Counted from the stretch's first letter, positions 43,541-54,056 are shown. The stretch: DNA of 64,000 bases from Symploca sp. SIO2E9 (GCA_010692645.1 JAAHGS010000021.1:1-64000); one strand, 5' to 3'. The notes: generated by a model from the letters alone, not told the origin. Program-made: numbers and translations.

Positions 43541-45574
43541 ATGTTAAAACAGAGCCCTGCTAAGCATAATAGTTTAGGTCTAAGCCAGCAAGAGCGTGCT
43601 AATCTCAAACGCGCTACTGATTACACTTCAGTGCAATCCATACCAGAAATCTGGTCTATTGCTGCCCAGTGCTTTGGAAACTTAATTGCCTTAAATGATC
43701 CCCACGCTGTCGGTTCCCAGCAGGGGGGTGCCTCACAAATCACCTATAGCCAGTTATATCAACAAATTCAGCAATTTGCTGCTGGCTTACAAGCAATGGG
43801 CTTCCAGCCGGAATTAGACGAAACAGGTATTCCTACTCGCATCGCCCTATTTGCTGACAACAGTCCCCGATGGCTAATCGCGGATCAAGGAATCATGAGT
43901 GCTGGTAGTGCCAATGTTGTGCGTAGCTCTCAGGCAGAGTGTCAAGAATTGCTCTATCTTCTCAAAGATAGCGGCAGCAGCGCTTTGGTGGTTGAAGACC
44001 TCAAAACTCTTAACAAATTACGCCCTGAGTTGGATGACTTAGCGATTAGACTGATAATCCTGCTCTCGAAAGAAAAGCCCCCTACAACTGAAGCCCTACA
44101 AATTATCAACTACCACCAGCTAATAACAGCTGGAGCATCCTACCAACTTAGAAAGCCTAACCATAATCGCCAAACTTTAGCAACACTAATCTACACCTCA
44201 GGAACCACTGGCAAACCCAAGGGCGTGATGTTGACTCACGGCAACCTACTTTATGAGGTGACAACCTGTGGGGCAATATTAGTACCGCAGCCTAGTGATA
44301 GCGTCCTTTCTATTCTCCCTACTTGGCACGCCTACGAGCGTACAGTTGAATATTATCTCCTCTCTCAGGGTTGCACACAGACCTATACTAACCTACGCAA
44401 TGTAAAAAAAGACCTGAAAACATATAAACCGTGCTATATGGTGGCGGTGCCGCGACTGTGGGAATCAATTTACGAAGGAGTTCAAAAACAGTTCCGTGAA
44501 CAGCCCCCCAGTAAACAGCGACTAGTACAAAACTTTCTCTCCCTCTCTCAAAGCTATATTGAGGCAAAGCGTCTAGCGCTAGGGTTGAATTTGGACAATC
44601 TGAACCCACCCCTCAACCAACGCCTAATTGCTGGTGTCAAGGCAGCTGCACTCTGGTGTTTACATAAACTGGCAGATAAGTTGGTCTATCAACAAGTGCG
44701 CCAAGCCACAGGGGGAAAAATCAAACAAGTAATCAGCGGTGGGGGTTCCCTCGCCAGACACCTAGACGACTTCTTTGAGATTATTGGTGTTGAAGTACTT
44801 GTCGGTTACGGTTTAACAGAAACTTCTCCCATCGCCAGTGTACGCCGTTACTGGCATAACCTGCGTTTTTCAGCAGGACTACCGATGCCGGAGACTCAAA
44901 TTCGGATTATTGATCCTGAAACTCGTCAACCTCTACCCCTAGGAGAGCGGGGTTTGGTCATGATCCGTGGTCCACTGGTAATGCAGGGTTATTACAAAAA
45001 TCCAGAAGCAACAGCTAAAGCGATTGATTCAGAAGGTTGGTTTGATTCTGGCGATTTGGGTTGGTTGACACCAAATAATAATTTGGTACTTACCGGACGA
45101 GCAAAAGATACGATCGTGCTTACTAATGGGGAAAATATCGAGCCACAGCCAATTGAAGATGCTTGTATCCGGAGTACTTATATTGACCAAATTATGCTCG
45201 TGGGTCAAGATCAAAAAGCACTTGCTGCCTTAATAGTGCCCAATCTCGAGGCTCTGCAAAATTGGGCACTATCCAAGAATCTTTACCTGAATTTGCCAGA
45301 AGGAAGCAAACAAGAGGAAATTAGCGCTCCTCCAGAAAGGTTCCGGACAGTAATTGAACTCGACGGTAAAGAAATTCATGACTTATTACGCAGTGAATTG
45401 AATCGGGAAGTGAAAAATCGTCCTGGATATCGCCCTGACGACCGCATTAGCACTTTTAGACTGATTCTAGAGCCGTTTTCCATTGAAAATGGCATGATGA
45501 CTCAAACCTTGAAAATTCGACGACCTGTTGTTACTCAATGCTATCGCGAGCTAATTAACGAAATGTTTGCCTGA
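43541..45574 (+). CDS. aas: Long-chain acyl-ACP synthetase / AMP-binding protein
   Basis: This enzyme of the ANL superfamily reactivates free fatty acids by forming acyl-AMP and transferring the acyl group to acyl carrier protein. It is required for fatty acid recycling in cyanobacteria. The 677-residue protein has the AMP-binding motif LIYTSGTTGKPKGVMLTHGN, VLVGYGLTETSPIAS, and the hinge and adenylate motifs GWFDSGDLGWL and GRAKDTIVLTNGENI. The C-terminal lysine region reads MTQTLKIRRPVV. The length matches Synechocystis Aas (about 696). The start gives MLKQSPAKHNSLGLSQQERA. Peripheral membrane attachment is likely. Confidence 0.92.
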   Translation: MLKQSPAKHNSLGLSQQERANLKRATDYTSVQSIPEIWSIAAQCFGNLIALNDPHAVGSQQGGASQITYSQLYQQIQQFAAGLQAMGFQPELDETGIPTRIALFADNSPRWLIADQGIMSAGSANVVRSSQAECQELLYLLKDSGSSALVVEDLKTLNKLRPELDDLAIRLIILLSKEKPPTTEALQIINYHQLITAGASYQLRKPNHNRQTLATLIYTSGTTGKPKGVMLTHGNLLYEVTTCGAILVPQPSDSVLSILPTWHAYERTVEYYLLSQGCTQTYTNLRNVKKDLKTYKPCYMVAVPRLWESIYEGVQKQFREQPPSKQRLVQNFLSLSQSYIEAKRLALGLNLDNLNPPLNQRLIAGVKAAALWCLHKLADKLVYQQVRQATGGKIKQVISGGGSLARHLDDFFEIIGVEVLVGYGLTETSPIASVRRYWHNLRFSAGLPMPETQIRIIDPETRQPLPLGERGLVMIRGPLVMQGYYKNPEATAKAIDSEGWFDSGDLGWLTPNNNLVLTGRAKDTIVLTNGENIEPQPIEDACIRSTYIDQIMLVGQDQKALAALIVPNLEALQNWALSKNLYLNLPEGSKQEEISAPPERFRTVIELDGKEIHDLLRSELNREVKNRPGYRPDDRISTFRLILEPFSIENGMMTQTLKIRRPVVTQCYRELINEMFA

Positions 45575-45700
45575 TTCCGATTAGAAGGTTAGAGTATCCC
45601 AAGGTATTGGCATCAGCTTAGAGCTGTAACCCGTAGTCTTTGAGTTTTAACTGTAAACAGACACAATTTTTAATCTTTAGATCTACCTAGCACAACGTAT

Positions 45701-46159
45701 ATGACTAATGTAGACGAATCAAAATCGAGCCTTCTCTTAAAGAGACCAATTAATATCAAAGTGGTGGTGACACCTCGGTGGAAGGAGGAGGTACAGCAAC
45801 AACTCCAGAACCAAATCAACCAAATTGACTCTCAGATACAACAGCTTGATAAGCAAGGACAGCAGGCAATTACGGCAATCCAAAATCAAGGTGTCAAGCC
45901 CGCCGGACCTAAAGAAACTCAACAAATCGAAAGTATTCAAGTTCAGGTCAATCAGAAGAAAAGCGAACTGCTTGAGCAAAAAAATCAGCAGCTACAGCAA
46001 CTGCAACAGGTGCAGATGCTGGAACTTGACCAAGAGGTTAGTCAAGGTCAGATTGAAAGCTTTTTCCACGTCGAGCGGGGAGATAACCTAGTTCGCAAAA
46101 TGAACGTGGAAATTCTCCTGCGTGATGGAGTAGTCGAAGAAATTCGCGGCGACATCTAA
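45701..46159 (+). CDS. YlqD family protein
   Basis: This 152-residue protein of the YlqD family is conserved in cyanobacteria and Firmicutes, function unknown. The N-terminal block reads LLLKRPINIKVVVTPRWKEE. The middle (residues 32-110) is a Gln-rich coiled coil, IDSQIQQLDKQGQQAITAIQ and onward. The C-terminal beta-rich domain holds ESFFHVERGDNLVRKMNVE and DGVVEEIRGDI. It is probably cytosolic and oligomeric. It follows aas by 126 bp. Nothing in the sequence suggests catalysis. Confidence 0.85.
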   Translation: MTNVDESKSSLLLKRPINIKVVVTPRWKEEVQQQLQNQINQIDSQIQQLDKQGQQAITAIQNQGVKPAGPKETQQIESIQVQVNQKKSELLEQKNQQLQQLQQVQMLELDQEVSQGQIESFFHVERGDNLVRKMNVEILLRDGVVEEIRGDI

Positions 46160-46246
46160 GAATTAAGTAAGAAGTAATAAGTAAGAAGTAATAAGTGAGA
46201 AATGTTTTTGTTATCACTTATTACTTTTTTCTTGTTGCTTAAGACT
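46160..46246. repeat. AAGTAAT heptamer repeat (family D, copy 3)
   Basis: The gaagtaataagtaagaagta units face acttattacttttttcttg after a short spacer, forming a stem with a T-run on the plus side. It begins right after the ylqD stop, so it can serve as its terminator. Confidence 0.6.
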
Positions 46247-46345
46247 AGATTCTTTGTAGCATTTTTTTTTCTATTTGCTATTACAACCAAGATAGAGCAC
46301 TATAATCTTGATACCACGCCCCAGTTGATATTTTTACTGGGATAG

Positions 46346-46453
46346 GACTTACGCATTTGCACCCTAAATCCCCCAATCCTGGGGGACTTTGAAGATATGT
46401 TCCACCCAAAGTTGGGGGGTCAGGGGGGCTAACTAGATTCAACTGTGTAAGTC
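46346..46453. mobile_element. Short element, family G, gacttacgca termini
   Basis: Ends gacttacgca and tgtgtaagtc are inverted with two mismatches. The interior has the cccccaatcctgggggactt and aaagttggggggtcaggggg blocks common in Nostocales intergenic repeats. It lies 38 bp before the lipase ATG. No transposase is encoded, so it is a MITE-like element. Confidence 0.6.
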
Positions 46454-46491
46454 ACTTAATTAAATCGCACTTCTACAAAAAAAGTTCTGTC

Positions 46492-48099
46492 ATGGCAAAT
46501 CCAGATTTACTTCCATCTCAATTACAGGCTCAATTTTATCCGAGTCAACCGCAAGGTCCATTTCCTGAGATGACAAACCCCCGCTATCAGCCAGGTTCTG
46601 AACACCCCTTTGGTGTCTGCTTCTCAGGCGGGGGTATGCGCTCGTTTTCTGCCTCCCTTGGTCAGATGCGCGGTCTCAATTCCTTAGGTTTACTGGACAC
46701 AGTGGGGGCAATTTCCTGCGTGTCTGGTGGCACCTGGTTCGGCGCTCTTGCTAGCTACGCTCCCACTAGCACTGATGATACGGTCCTATTGGGACCAGTG
46801 ATACCACCAGAACAACTCACTCTTGATAACGTCAGCGAAATTGACCAGAGGAACATAGCGTCGCCGTTACCTCGCATAACTAATATAACGATCTCCGCCT
46901 TGTTAACATCGCTGTACTTTCAATACAAGCTCGGTAAACTGCCATTGAACCGAATCTATTCGCGAATAATTGGTGGGCTGCTACTAGAGCCATTTAGTCT
47001 CAATAGTTCCGATACTTACTTTTCCCTGGATGCTGACTCTGTAAATAGCATAGTGGAACGTAATCCAGACTTGACAAAGAGTAACTTTTACACCATACGC
47101 CCTAATCGACCTTATTTCATTGCTGGCGCGACGCAAATCTATCCCCTGGGTACAAATAAGACCATGCGGCTATTTGAATACTCCTCTCTGTATGTTGGTA
47201 CGCCACAACTATTTCCAAAAATCGGTCCTCAAGCTCAGGACTTTGGAGGCGGCTTCTTGGAGAGTTTTGCCTTTGACTCAGACACCCCTAGCCAAGTTAA
47301 TTCAAACTACGCGACAGTAGTAACTCCAGAACCGCCATTTCTACTTTCTGATCTCATGGGCAGTAGTGGGGCGGCTCCTGCCATTATCTTCGCTATAATT
47401 AATGAGCCCGACTATTTTCCGGAGTTCTGCTATTGGCCAGTGCAAAACGTTGGCACGGAGGCAGCGACTAGCTACAGCTTTGCCGATGGGGGCTCTCTAG
47501 AAAATACCGGTATCGTGTCCCTGCTCTATCGCCAATACCCGGTGATTCTAGCATTTGTCAATACCTCCACTCCCCTAGGTTCTACGGATCCTTTGAATGC
47601 CTACGAAGGTGTTACTGAACAGATTACCCGCCTGTTTGGTTTCAAGCCAGAAAATCCAGGCTTCAATACACAGGACACGCAGATTTTCCCTTCTGATAAA
47701 TTCCAAGCCCTAGCCGACGGTTTAAAAGCTGCTAAAGCACAGGGTAAACCTACTTACTTTAAAGATACCTACACAATCAAGCCAAACAATACTTTTGATA
47801 TTCCGCCCTATCCAGGCAATGGCGAAGTGACTATTGTGTGGTTCTACAATGACATCAACCAAGAGTGGAAGAACAAGATTTCTGACTCTGGCGTAAAAGA
47901 ATTACTCGAGAGCAACAATCCAGAGAACTTTTTTGGCAATTTCCCCAACTACAAGACGACCTTCCAAAACAAAAGTGATTTAGGAATCCCAGAAATACTA
48001 AAGCTAACTCCTCAACAAGTCAACCTTCTGGCTCACATGACTTGCTATACAGTGATCAACGCTGAAGAAATGCTGAAGTCTCTCTCCTGCTCCATCTAA
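46492..48099 (+). CDS. cPLA2/patatin-like lysophospholipase
   Basis: This 535-residue protein has a cytosolic phospholipase A2-type catalytic fold. The oxyanion motif CFSGGGMRSFSASLG (GGG at 46-48, R50) precedes the nucleophile elbow ISCVSGGTWFG with S78. The acidic partner of the Ser/Asp dyad lies in FADGGSLENTGIVSLLYRQY. The CVSGGTW form is closer to eukaryotic PLA2_B lysophospholipases than to ordinary bacterial patatins. No signal peptide is visible. It would deacylate glycerophospholipids or galactolipids; cyanobacterial homologues are not characterised to my knowledge. Element G occupies its promoter region. Confidence 0.75.
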   Translation: MANPDLLPSQLQAQFYPSQPQGPFPEMTNPRYQPGSEHPFGVCFSGGGMRSFSASLGQMRGLNSLGLLDTVGAISCVSGGTWFGALASYAPTSTDDTVLLGPVIPPEQLTLDNVSEIDQRNIASPLPRITNITISALLTSLYFQYKLGKLPLNRIYSRIIGGLLLEPFSLNSSDTYFSLDADSVNSIVERNPDLTKSNFYTIRPNRPYFIAGATQIYPLGTNKTMRLFEYSSLYVGTPQLFPKIGPQAQDFGGGFLESFAFDSDTPSQVNSNYATVVTPEPPFLLSDLMGSSGAAPAIIFAIINEPDYFPEFCYWPVQNVGTEAATSYSFADGGSLENTGIVSLLYRQYPVILAFVNTSTPLGSTDPLNAYEGVTEQITRLFGFKPENPGFNTQDTQIFPSDKFQALADGLKAAKAQGKPTYFKDTYTIKPNNTFDIPPYPGNGEVTIVWFYNDINQEWKNKISDSGVKELLESNNPENFFGNFPNYKTTFQNKSDLGIPEILKLTPQQVNLLAHMTCYTVINAEEMLKSLSCSI

Positions 48100-48281
48100 A
48101 GAAACATGGTTGTTTATTAGAAGTAGTCCTACAAGGGGAAAGTCAAAACTATCACCGCCTCACCCCATTTCCCAAGACCTTTTTTCACTCACCCCTTGCT
48201 CCCCCTTCGCCCTTCTCTTTTTAACTTCCAGTGCTTACTAGTTTTGGCTGGGTGTTTTTTTTTGCAACTCGATGCGGTATC

Positions 48282-48383
48282 TATAGCGCTGCGCGCTGGT
48301 GTGTTTACAAATCACAAATCGAGCCTTTATGAGCAAAGGCTTAGAACATTTGTACTGTAAGTAGACGAGAGCGCACTGCTATA
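48282..48383. mobile_element. B-like short element with tatagc/tgctata ends
   Basis: The left end tatagcgctgcgcgct and right end agcgcactgctata are inverted and nearly complementary. Length 102 bp, like element B, but the interior differs. It lies in the gap after the lipase gene. Confidence 0.5.
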
Positions 48384-48551
48384 GCACACCGTACAACTAG
48401 AGACTTCGCCTAAACCCTAAAGATATTTAATTCCTTAAATCAAGAGCCTGACAAACTGACTCTTAAGGAGAAGTTAATCAAGGTTTCTTAATTAGTTCTA
48501 TAGCTCGAAAACTTTTCGACTTCGAGCAGAAGTTAGGTGTGAGATCAAAGA

Positions 48552-48629
48552 TATAGCAATCGACATGTCGGTTAGGACATCGTATTTTGATTCAAAGGGA
48601 ACAAGGGTTTTGAGACGTCAGATGCTATA
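48552..48629. mobile_element. Short B-related element
   Basis: The left end tatagcaatcg and the following cggttaggaca resemble element B (tatagcaatcgccaaggcgg then ttaagaca). The right end is tgctata. At 78 bp it may be a deletion derivative. It overlaps the hairpin region 48594-48684. Confidence 0.5.
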
Positions 48630-48684
48630 ACCTTGCACTTGTAAGCGTAAAAACAGGCTCAAAACCCTTGTCTGGCATCCCTTT
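48594..48684. other. Large inverted repeat, candidate structured RNA
   Basis: The 14-bp arms acaagggttttgag (48601-48614) and ctcaaaacccttgt (48658-48671) are perfectly complementary and extended by aaaggga/tcccttt after a 6-nt bulge. The 43-nt loop has no coding sense. It is longer than a usual terminator and stands about 500 bp from the nearest gene, so a small RNA or mobile-element hairpin is possible. Confidence 0.45.
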
Positions 48685-48699
48685 TACATTAATTCAGCA

Positions 48700-49610
48700 A
48701 GCCCTAAGTAAGTGTGCATAAATAAACGTAAAACCCGAAAAGCAAATTTATCTACTGTACAAGACTTATAGCTTTCGGCATTGTTATTTTCATTCTGACT
48801 ACCTACTTAGCTGTTTTCCGATATATTGCCAATTCATGACCTCAAATAATCCTCTTTAGTTTGAACATTGCCTTTAAGACTCCTACCATGGGCATAAATA
48901 AACTAGAGCAGATGTTCTGTACTTTACTGCTACGCAAAAGCGGAAGGGTAGGCTAGGGTAAGAGAATTGTCATTAAAGTAATATTGCTCACTCAATTGAC
49001 ACTCTAGCCATAATTCCTCTGCTGATAGTAATCTGACTCAAAAGTGTTCATTTGCCTGGATTTTTGGGAATATTATCAATAAGCAATAGGCTATTTTTAG
49101 CCAGTTTGCCAGCAAATCTCTCTCCTAGTAAGGGTTTTAAGGCTGGAGACTGCCTCGAAACCCTTAGTTACTGTTGCACACAAATTCAGGTCATGGATAA
49201 TTTTCATCAGATCTTCATAATACTGGCTTACTCTCAAGATAAATCCTTTACAGATTAGGAATTAGTCTAAGGTTAGAACTATTCTAGAGAGTTGTTATTA
49301 CCTGTGTACGAAAAACCTTCTCAAGTTTTCCACCAATTCCTGAACAGGGCACTGAAGTTAACAAGCTAGAGGTTTTTCTGCTGGCAGAGTCTTAGCTGCT
49401 CAAGTCAAGACTGTTAAGGTTTTTTCTAAGCTCAATACGAGGGCATATCTACGTCAATCTACTTTGTAAAAAAATGTAAACTAAGAACGGTACTAAGCAT
49501 AAAACGAGTCATTCAGAACTGACAAATATTTAGAAGCTTAACACCAAAGATTGTGAAGCCTGACATAAGTGACCATTACCTAGAACATCCTCCTTAGAAA
49601 TCAAGAGCAA
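48700..49610. other. Long AT-rich intergenic stretch
   Basis: No gene could be supported between the hairpin at 48.6 kb and the small ORF at 49611. A 68-codon plus-strand frame at 49052 has no ribosome site and no recognisable motif. Promoters for the small gene or for purL may lie here. Confidence 0.4.
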
Positions 49611-49841
49611 ATGAAGACGCAATGGAAAAAGATATGTTTTAAAGTTACTGCTTGGCTAGTAAGCGAGATAGTCCTGAACATGCTTGGACTCGATGATCTA
49701 GCCGACTATAGCGAATTCGTCTTCGATTTAGAGGTCACAATTGTCAACAATCACCCTCAAGTAACACTGGTATTTCCGCCTGAGTGCCCTCAGTTTAATC
49801 ATGCTCTGCCCTGTGGTTACACAATTGGTCAACAGGCTTGA
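49611..49841 (+). CDS. Small conserved-looking protein upstream of purL
   Basis: This 76-residue ORF starts MKTQWKKICFKVTAWLVSEI, with ATG after gagcaa. The N-terminal half is amphipathic (WLVSEIVLNMLGLDDLADYS) and the C-terminal half beta-like and proline-rich. I recall similar short cyanobacterial hypothetical proteins with the LGLDDLADYSEF block, but cannot name a function. It lies 50 bp before purL on the same strand, so the two may be co-transcribed. It could be a small membrane-associated protein or a purL leader. Confidence 0.5.
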   Translation: MKTQWKKICFKVTAWLVSEIVLNMLGLDDLADYSEFVFDLEVTIVNNHPQVTLVFPPECPQFNHALPCGYTIGQQA

Positions 49842-49891
49842 GAAAAAATTAGCAGATAATCCTTCAGATAAGCCACAAATATCGATAAAAT

Positions 49892-52351
49892 ATGGCTCTG
49901 TCCGATTCTGCCAAGCCTCCTATGTCTAGCATCTACTCTGCACCCTTTTCTGCCGAAGAAATTGCCGCCGAAGGTTTAAAGCCTGAAGAATACGAAGAAA
50001 TAGTCAAGCGCTTGAGGCGTCATCCCAACAAGGCTGAACTAGGAATGTTCGGCGTGATGTGGTCAGAACATTGCTGCTATAAGAATTCACGTCCCTTACT
50101 TAAACAATTTCCCACAACAGGCGATCGCATTCTAGTTGGTCCAGGAGAAAATGCCGGAGTTGTAGACTTAGGAGCAGGAGAGTACCTTGCTTTTAAGATT
50201 GAATCCCACAACCACCCTTCAGCAGTTGAACCCTTTCAAGGTGCCGCCACAGGAGTAGGAGGGATACTGCGAGATATTTTTACCATGGGAGCTCGTCCCA
50301 TTGCCATTTTGAACTCCCTGCGCTTTGGTTCCCTAGAAGATGCCAAAACCAGGCGGCTGTTCAATGGTGTAGTCGAAGGAATCTCCCATTACGGTAATGC
50401 AGTTGGGGTACCCACCGTCGGTGGAGAAGTTTACTTTGAGCCTGCCTATACTGGCAACCCCCTAGTAAATGTCATGGCACTGGGGTTGATGGAAACTCCA
50501 GAAATCGTCAAATCTGGAGCCTCTGGTATTGGTAATCCAGTATTATATGTGGGTTCCACTACTGGCAGGGATGGCATGGGCGGCGCAAGTTTTGCCAGTG
50601 CCGAGCTAACTAATCAGTCTATAGATGACCGTCCTGCTGTGCAAGTGGGCGATCCCTTCCTAGAAAAGTCCCTAATTGAAGCTTGCCTGGAAGCTTTTAA
50701 AACTGGTGCTGTAGTTGCGGCACAGGATATGGGAGCAGCTGGCATTACCTGTTCCACCTCAGAAATGGCAGCTAAAGGCGGCGTCGGGATTGAGTTGGAT
50801 TTAGATTTGATCCCAGTGCGAGAAAGCGAAATGCTGCCCTATGAATACCTGCTTTCAGAATCCCAGGAGCGAATGCTCTTTGTTGCCCACAAGGATCGCC
50901 AACAGGAATTAATCGATATTTTCCATCGCTGGGGACTCCATGCTGTAGTGGCAGGCACAGTCATTGAGGAGCCAATTGTACGTATTCTTTTCCAGGGCAA
51001 GGTGGCAGCAGAAATTCCAGCCACAGCTTTAGCAGATAATACCCCCATTTATCACCGGGAAGTATTGACAAAACCACCGGAATATGCTATAAAAGCTTGG
51101 GAATGGACAGCCCAATCTCTCCCCCCTTGCACCAGAGCTGGCATTGAGATCGAAGGCAATTACAAAAGCTGGAATGACATCCTCCTGCAACTGCTTGATA
51201 CCCCCTCCATCGCCTCCAAACGCTGGGTTTATCGTCAATACGATTATCAAGTACAAAACAACACTGTGAGCTTACCAGGTAGTGCGGATGCGGCTGTAGT
51301 TAGGTTACGCCCCGTTGCTGAGTTTCAGAGGAACACAGGAGAAGAGGGAGATAATGACCAATCTCCGATCCCCAGAACCCAACGCGGTGTGGCTGCTACT
51401 GTCGATTGCAATTCTCGCTACGTCTATCTTGACCCCTATGAAGGAGCAAAAACAGTTGTGGCAGAAGCTGCTCGCAACCTGATTTGTGTAGGTGCCGAAC
51501 CTCTAGCTGTTACTGATAATCTCAATTTTGGCTCTCCAGAAAAGCCTGTGGGATATTGGCAGCTGGCATCTGCTTGTCAGGGTATCGCCGAAGCTTGTCA
51601 GCAAATGAAAACACCTGTGACTGGGGGCAATGTCTCCCTCTATAACGAAACTGTTGATGCCACAGGCACTCCCCAACCCATATACCCAACTCCAGTTATC
51701 GGTATGGTGGGATTAATTGAGGATCTAAACCTTGCCTGCACTCAAGGTTGGCAAGCCCCAGGAGATTTAATTTATCTATTGGGATTACCTATTAACTTAA
51801 AGCTTTTGCAGATAACCTCTCCACAATCGGCAAAGTCTCTACAATCCTTGGGAGGTTCTGAATACCTGGCAACAGTTCATGGCATAGTTGCTGGTAAACC
51901 ACCAGTGGTAGATTTTGACTTAGAGCGTAGTACCCAAGCAGTAACCTTGGAGGGCATTCGTCAAGGTTGGGTGCGTTGTGCTCATGATTGTGCTGAAGGA
52001 GGATTAGCAGTTGCTCTGGCAGAATCTTGTATAGCTGGTGGCTTGGGTGCAGAAATTATAATCGATGTAGAGACACAAAATGTTGCCTCTGTGGAAGGAT
52101 GCCGGTGGGATGAGATTCTTTTCGCTGAAAGCGCCAGTCGCATTCTGGTTGGTGTCAGTCCCAAACAAAAGTCTAACTGGGAATCTTACCTCAGTAAACA
52201 CTGTCAGCACTGGCAAAAGCTAGGTATGGTTACTGGCGAAAACTCCCATTTCCGAGTTATTACAGCTGATCAACAAACCGTAATCTCACTCAAGATTACA
52301 GAAGTGAGCGCTCTCTTCTTCAAAGCAATTGAACGGCGCTTGAAATTTTAA
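49892..52351 (+). CDS. purL: Phosphoribosylformylglycinamidine synthase, subunit PurL
   Basis: PurL of the PurS/PurL/PurQ complex converts FGAR, ATP and ammonia to FGAM in purine biosynthesis. The 819-residue small-type PurL has the conserved start [18 protein letters not shown]. The HxxN/K region is [20 protein letters not shown], with [20 protein letters not shown] and [15 protein letters not shown] following. The second half repeats the AIRS fold ([28 protein letters not shown]). It is somewhat longer than the usual 740-780 residues, with a hydrophilic insert near [16 protein letters not shown]. purF follows after 181 bp. Confidence 0.97.
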   Translation: MALSDSAKPPMSSIYSAPFSAEEIAAEGLKPEEYEEIVKRLRRHPNKAELGMFGVMWSEHCCYKNSRPLLKQFPTTGDRILVGPGENAGVVDLGAGEYLAFKIESHNHPSAVEPFQGAATGVGGILRDIFTMGARPIAILNSLRFGSLEDAKTRRLFNGVVEGISHYGNAVGVPTVGGEVYFEPAYTGNPLVNVMALGLMETPEIVKSGASGIGNPVLYVGSTTGRDGMGGASFASAELTNQSIDDRPAVQVGDPFLEKSLIEACLEAFKTGAVVAAQDMGAAGITCSTSEMAAKGGVGIELDLDLIPVRESEMLPYEYLLSESQERMLFVAHKDRQQELIDIFHRWGLHAVVAGTVIEEPIVRILFQGKVAAEIPATALADNTPIYHREVLTKPPEYAIKAWEWTAQSLPPCTRAGIEIEGNYKSWNDILLQLLDTPSIASKRWVYRQYDYQVQNNTVSLPGSADAAVVRLRPVAEFQRNTGEEGDNDQSPIPRTQRGVAATVDCNSRYVYLDPYEGAKTVVAEAARNLICVGAEPLAVTDNLNFGSPEKPVGYWQLASACQGIAEACQQMKTPVTGGNVSLYNETVDATGTPQPIYPTPVIGMVGLIEDLNLACTQGWQAPGDLIYLLGLPINLKLLQITSPQSAKSLQSLGGSEYLATVHGIVAGKPPVVDFDLERSTQAVTLEGIRQGWVRCAHDCAEGGLAVALAESCIAGGLGAEIIIDVETQNVASVEGCRWDEILFAESASRILVGVSPKQKSNWESYLSKHCQHWQKLGMVTGENSHFRVITADQQTVISLKITEVSALFFKAIERRLKF

Positions 52352-52532
52352 CTTTGCCTCAAAAGCTTAGCAAAGTAAGGTCTAAGGCAACAGCAGTAAC
52401 CTTAACAAGCATCGTTTAAGTTATGTTAATAAGTGTTATTGTTAATGAATCGTTAACTTTAGTTAACAAACAAGAGTTGATTCTCTTTGATCAAAGTTCC
52501 ACTGAACTTATTGCCATAATCAGGAGCAAGCA

Positions 52533-54035
52533 TTGGATATGATGCCCCAGCAACCCCTTTCCTCTGACAAGTATCCTGTTGCCTCTCAGGCGCCAGATGC
52601 ACAGCGAATTGATAAGCCAGAGGAAGCCTGCGGAGTCTTCGGCGTTTATGCACCGGGAGAAGATATCGCCAAATTAGCTTATTTTGGTCTTTATGCCCTA
52701 CAGCACCGGGGTCAAGAAGCAGCAGGGATGGCTACCTTTGAGAACCAGCAGGTGCATTTATATAAAGGTATGGGTCTAGTATCCCATGTTTTTCATCATG
52801 AAGAGATTTTAAGCAAACTGCCAGGAGATATAGCAGTAGGTCATACTCGTTACTCTACCACTGGCTCTAGTCATATAGACAATACCCAGCCAGTAGTTGT
52901 GGAAACCCGTTTGGGTTCTTTGGCTCTAGCTCATAACGGCAACCTGGTAAATGTCAAAGAGTTGCGCGAGTATTTGCTTAGTCGCAATTGTAACTTTGTG
53001 ACTACAACTGATTCAGAGATGATTGCGATCGCGATCGCTGCTGAAGTTGACAGTGGCAAAGACTGGCTTGAGGCTGCCATCAGTGCCTTTAGTCATTGTC
53101 AGGGGGCCTATAGTTTGGTAATTGGCACACCTGCTGGTTTAATGGGTGTTCGGGATATCAATGGCATTCGTCCTCTGGTAATTGGCACCTTGGGCAGTAA
53201 TCCTGTGCGCTATGTACTGGCATCAGAAACCTGTGGCTTAGACATCATCGGGGCCAAGTATTTGCGGGATGTTGAACCTGGAGAGTTAGTTTGGATTACC
53301 TCAGAAGGCATGAGCTCCCAGCGCTGGAGTAAAAAGCAAGAACGAAAGCTTTGTGTTTTTGAGATGATTTACTTTGCTAGGCCTGATAGCCTCATGCATG
53401 ACGAAACTTTGTTTAGCTATCGCTTGCGTTTGGGGCGTCAACTGGCAAAAGAATCAACTCCTGATGCTGACATTGTGATTGCCGTACCCGACTCTGGGGT
53501 ACCAGCAGCAATCGGCTTTTCCAGGGCATCTGGTATTCCGTACGGTGAAGGACTAATTAAAAATCGCTATGTTGGTCGTACCTTCATCCAACCTACCCAA
53601 AGTATGCGAGAAGTTGGTATCCGCATGAAGCTTAATCCACTCAAGGATGTCTTGGGAGGAAAACGAGTCGTACTTGTAGATGACTCGATTGTCAGGGGAA
53701 CTACCAGCCGCAAAATTATCAAAGCCCTGCGGGAGACTGGTGCCACCGAAGTACATATGCGAATTTCTTCGCCCCCAGTGACTCACCCCTGCTTCTATGG
53801 CATTGATACTGACAGCCAAGACCAACTAATTGCTTCAACTAAGTCAGTGGAAGAGATTGCTGCTCATATTGGCGTTAATTCCTTAGCTTATCTCAGTTGG
53901 GAAGGGATGATGATTGCCACAGGTGAAGAACCCAAAACTTTCTGTTCTGCCTGTTTCACTGGTAATTATCCAGTTCCTGTTCCAGAAATGCTCCAGCGTT
54001 CTAAGCGGATGCTTGAAGAGTTGAAAGCTGTGTAA
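52533..54035 (+). CDS. purF: Amidophosphoribosyltransferase
   Basis: PurF makes 5-phosphoribosylamine from PRPP and glutamine, the first step of purine synthesis. The 500-residue protein carries a short propeptide ending EEA before the N-terminal nucleophile C33 (CGVFGVYAPGE). The glutaminase block is LQHRGQEAAGMAT and the PRPP motif VVLVDDSIVRGTTSRKI. C-terminal cysteines (CSACFTGNYPVP) fit the Fe-S-containing PurF type. The start is uncertain: TTG at 52533 has AGGAG six bases upstream, while ATGs at 52539 and 52542 are alternatives. It is adjacent to purL on the same strand. Confidence 0.97.
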   Translation: MDMMPQQPLSSDKYPVASQAPDAQRIDKPEEACGVFGVYAPGEDIAKLAYFGLYALQHRGQEAAGMATFENQQVHLYKGMGLVSHVFHHEEILSKLPGDIAVGHTRYSTTGSSHIDNTQPVVVETRLGSLALAHNGNLVNVKELREYLLSRNCNFVTTTDSEMIAIAIAAEVDSGKDWLEAAISAFSHCQGAYSLVIGTPAGLMGVRDINGIRPLVIGTLGSNPVRYVLASETCGLDIIGAKYLRDVEPGELVWITSEGMSSQRWSKKQERKLCVFEMIYFARPDSLMHDETLFSYRLRLGRQLAKESTPDADIVIAVPDSGVPAAIGFSRASGIPYGEGLIKNRYVGRTFIQPTQSMREVGIRMKLNPLKDVLGGKRVVLVDDSIVRGTTSRKIIKALRETGATEVHMRISSPPVTHPCFYGIDTDSQDQLIASTKSVEEIAAHIGVNSLAYLSWEGMMIATGEEPKTFCSACFTGNYPVPVPEMLQRSKRMLEELKAV

Positions 54036-54056
54036 ACTACCCAAACCAAGCTTAGG

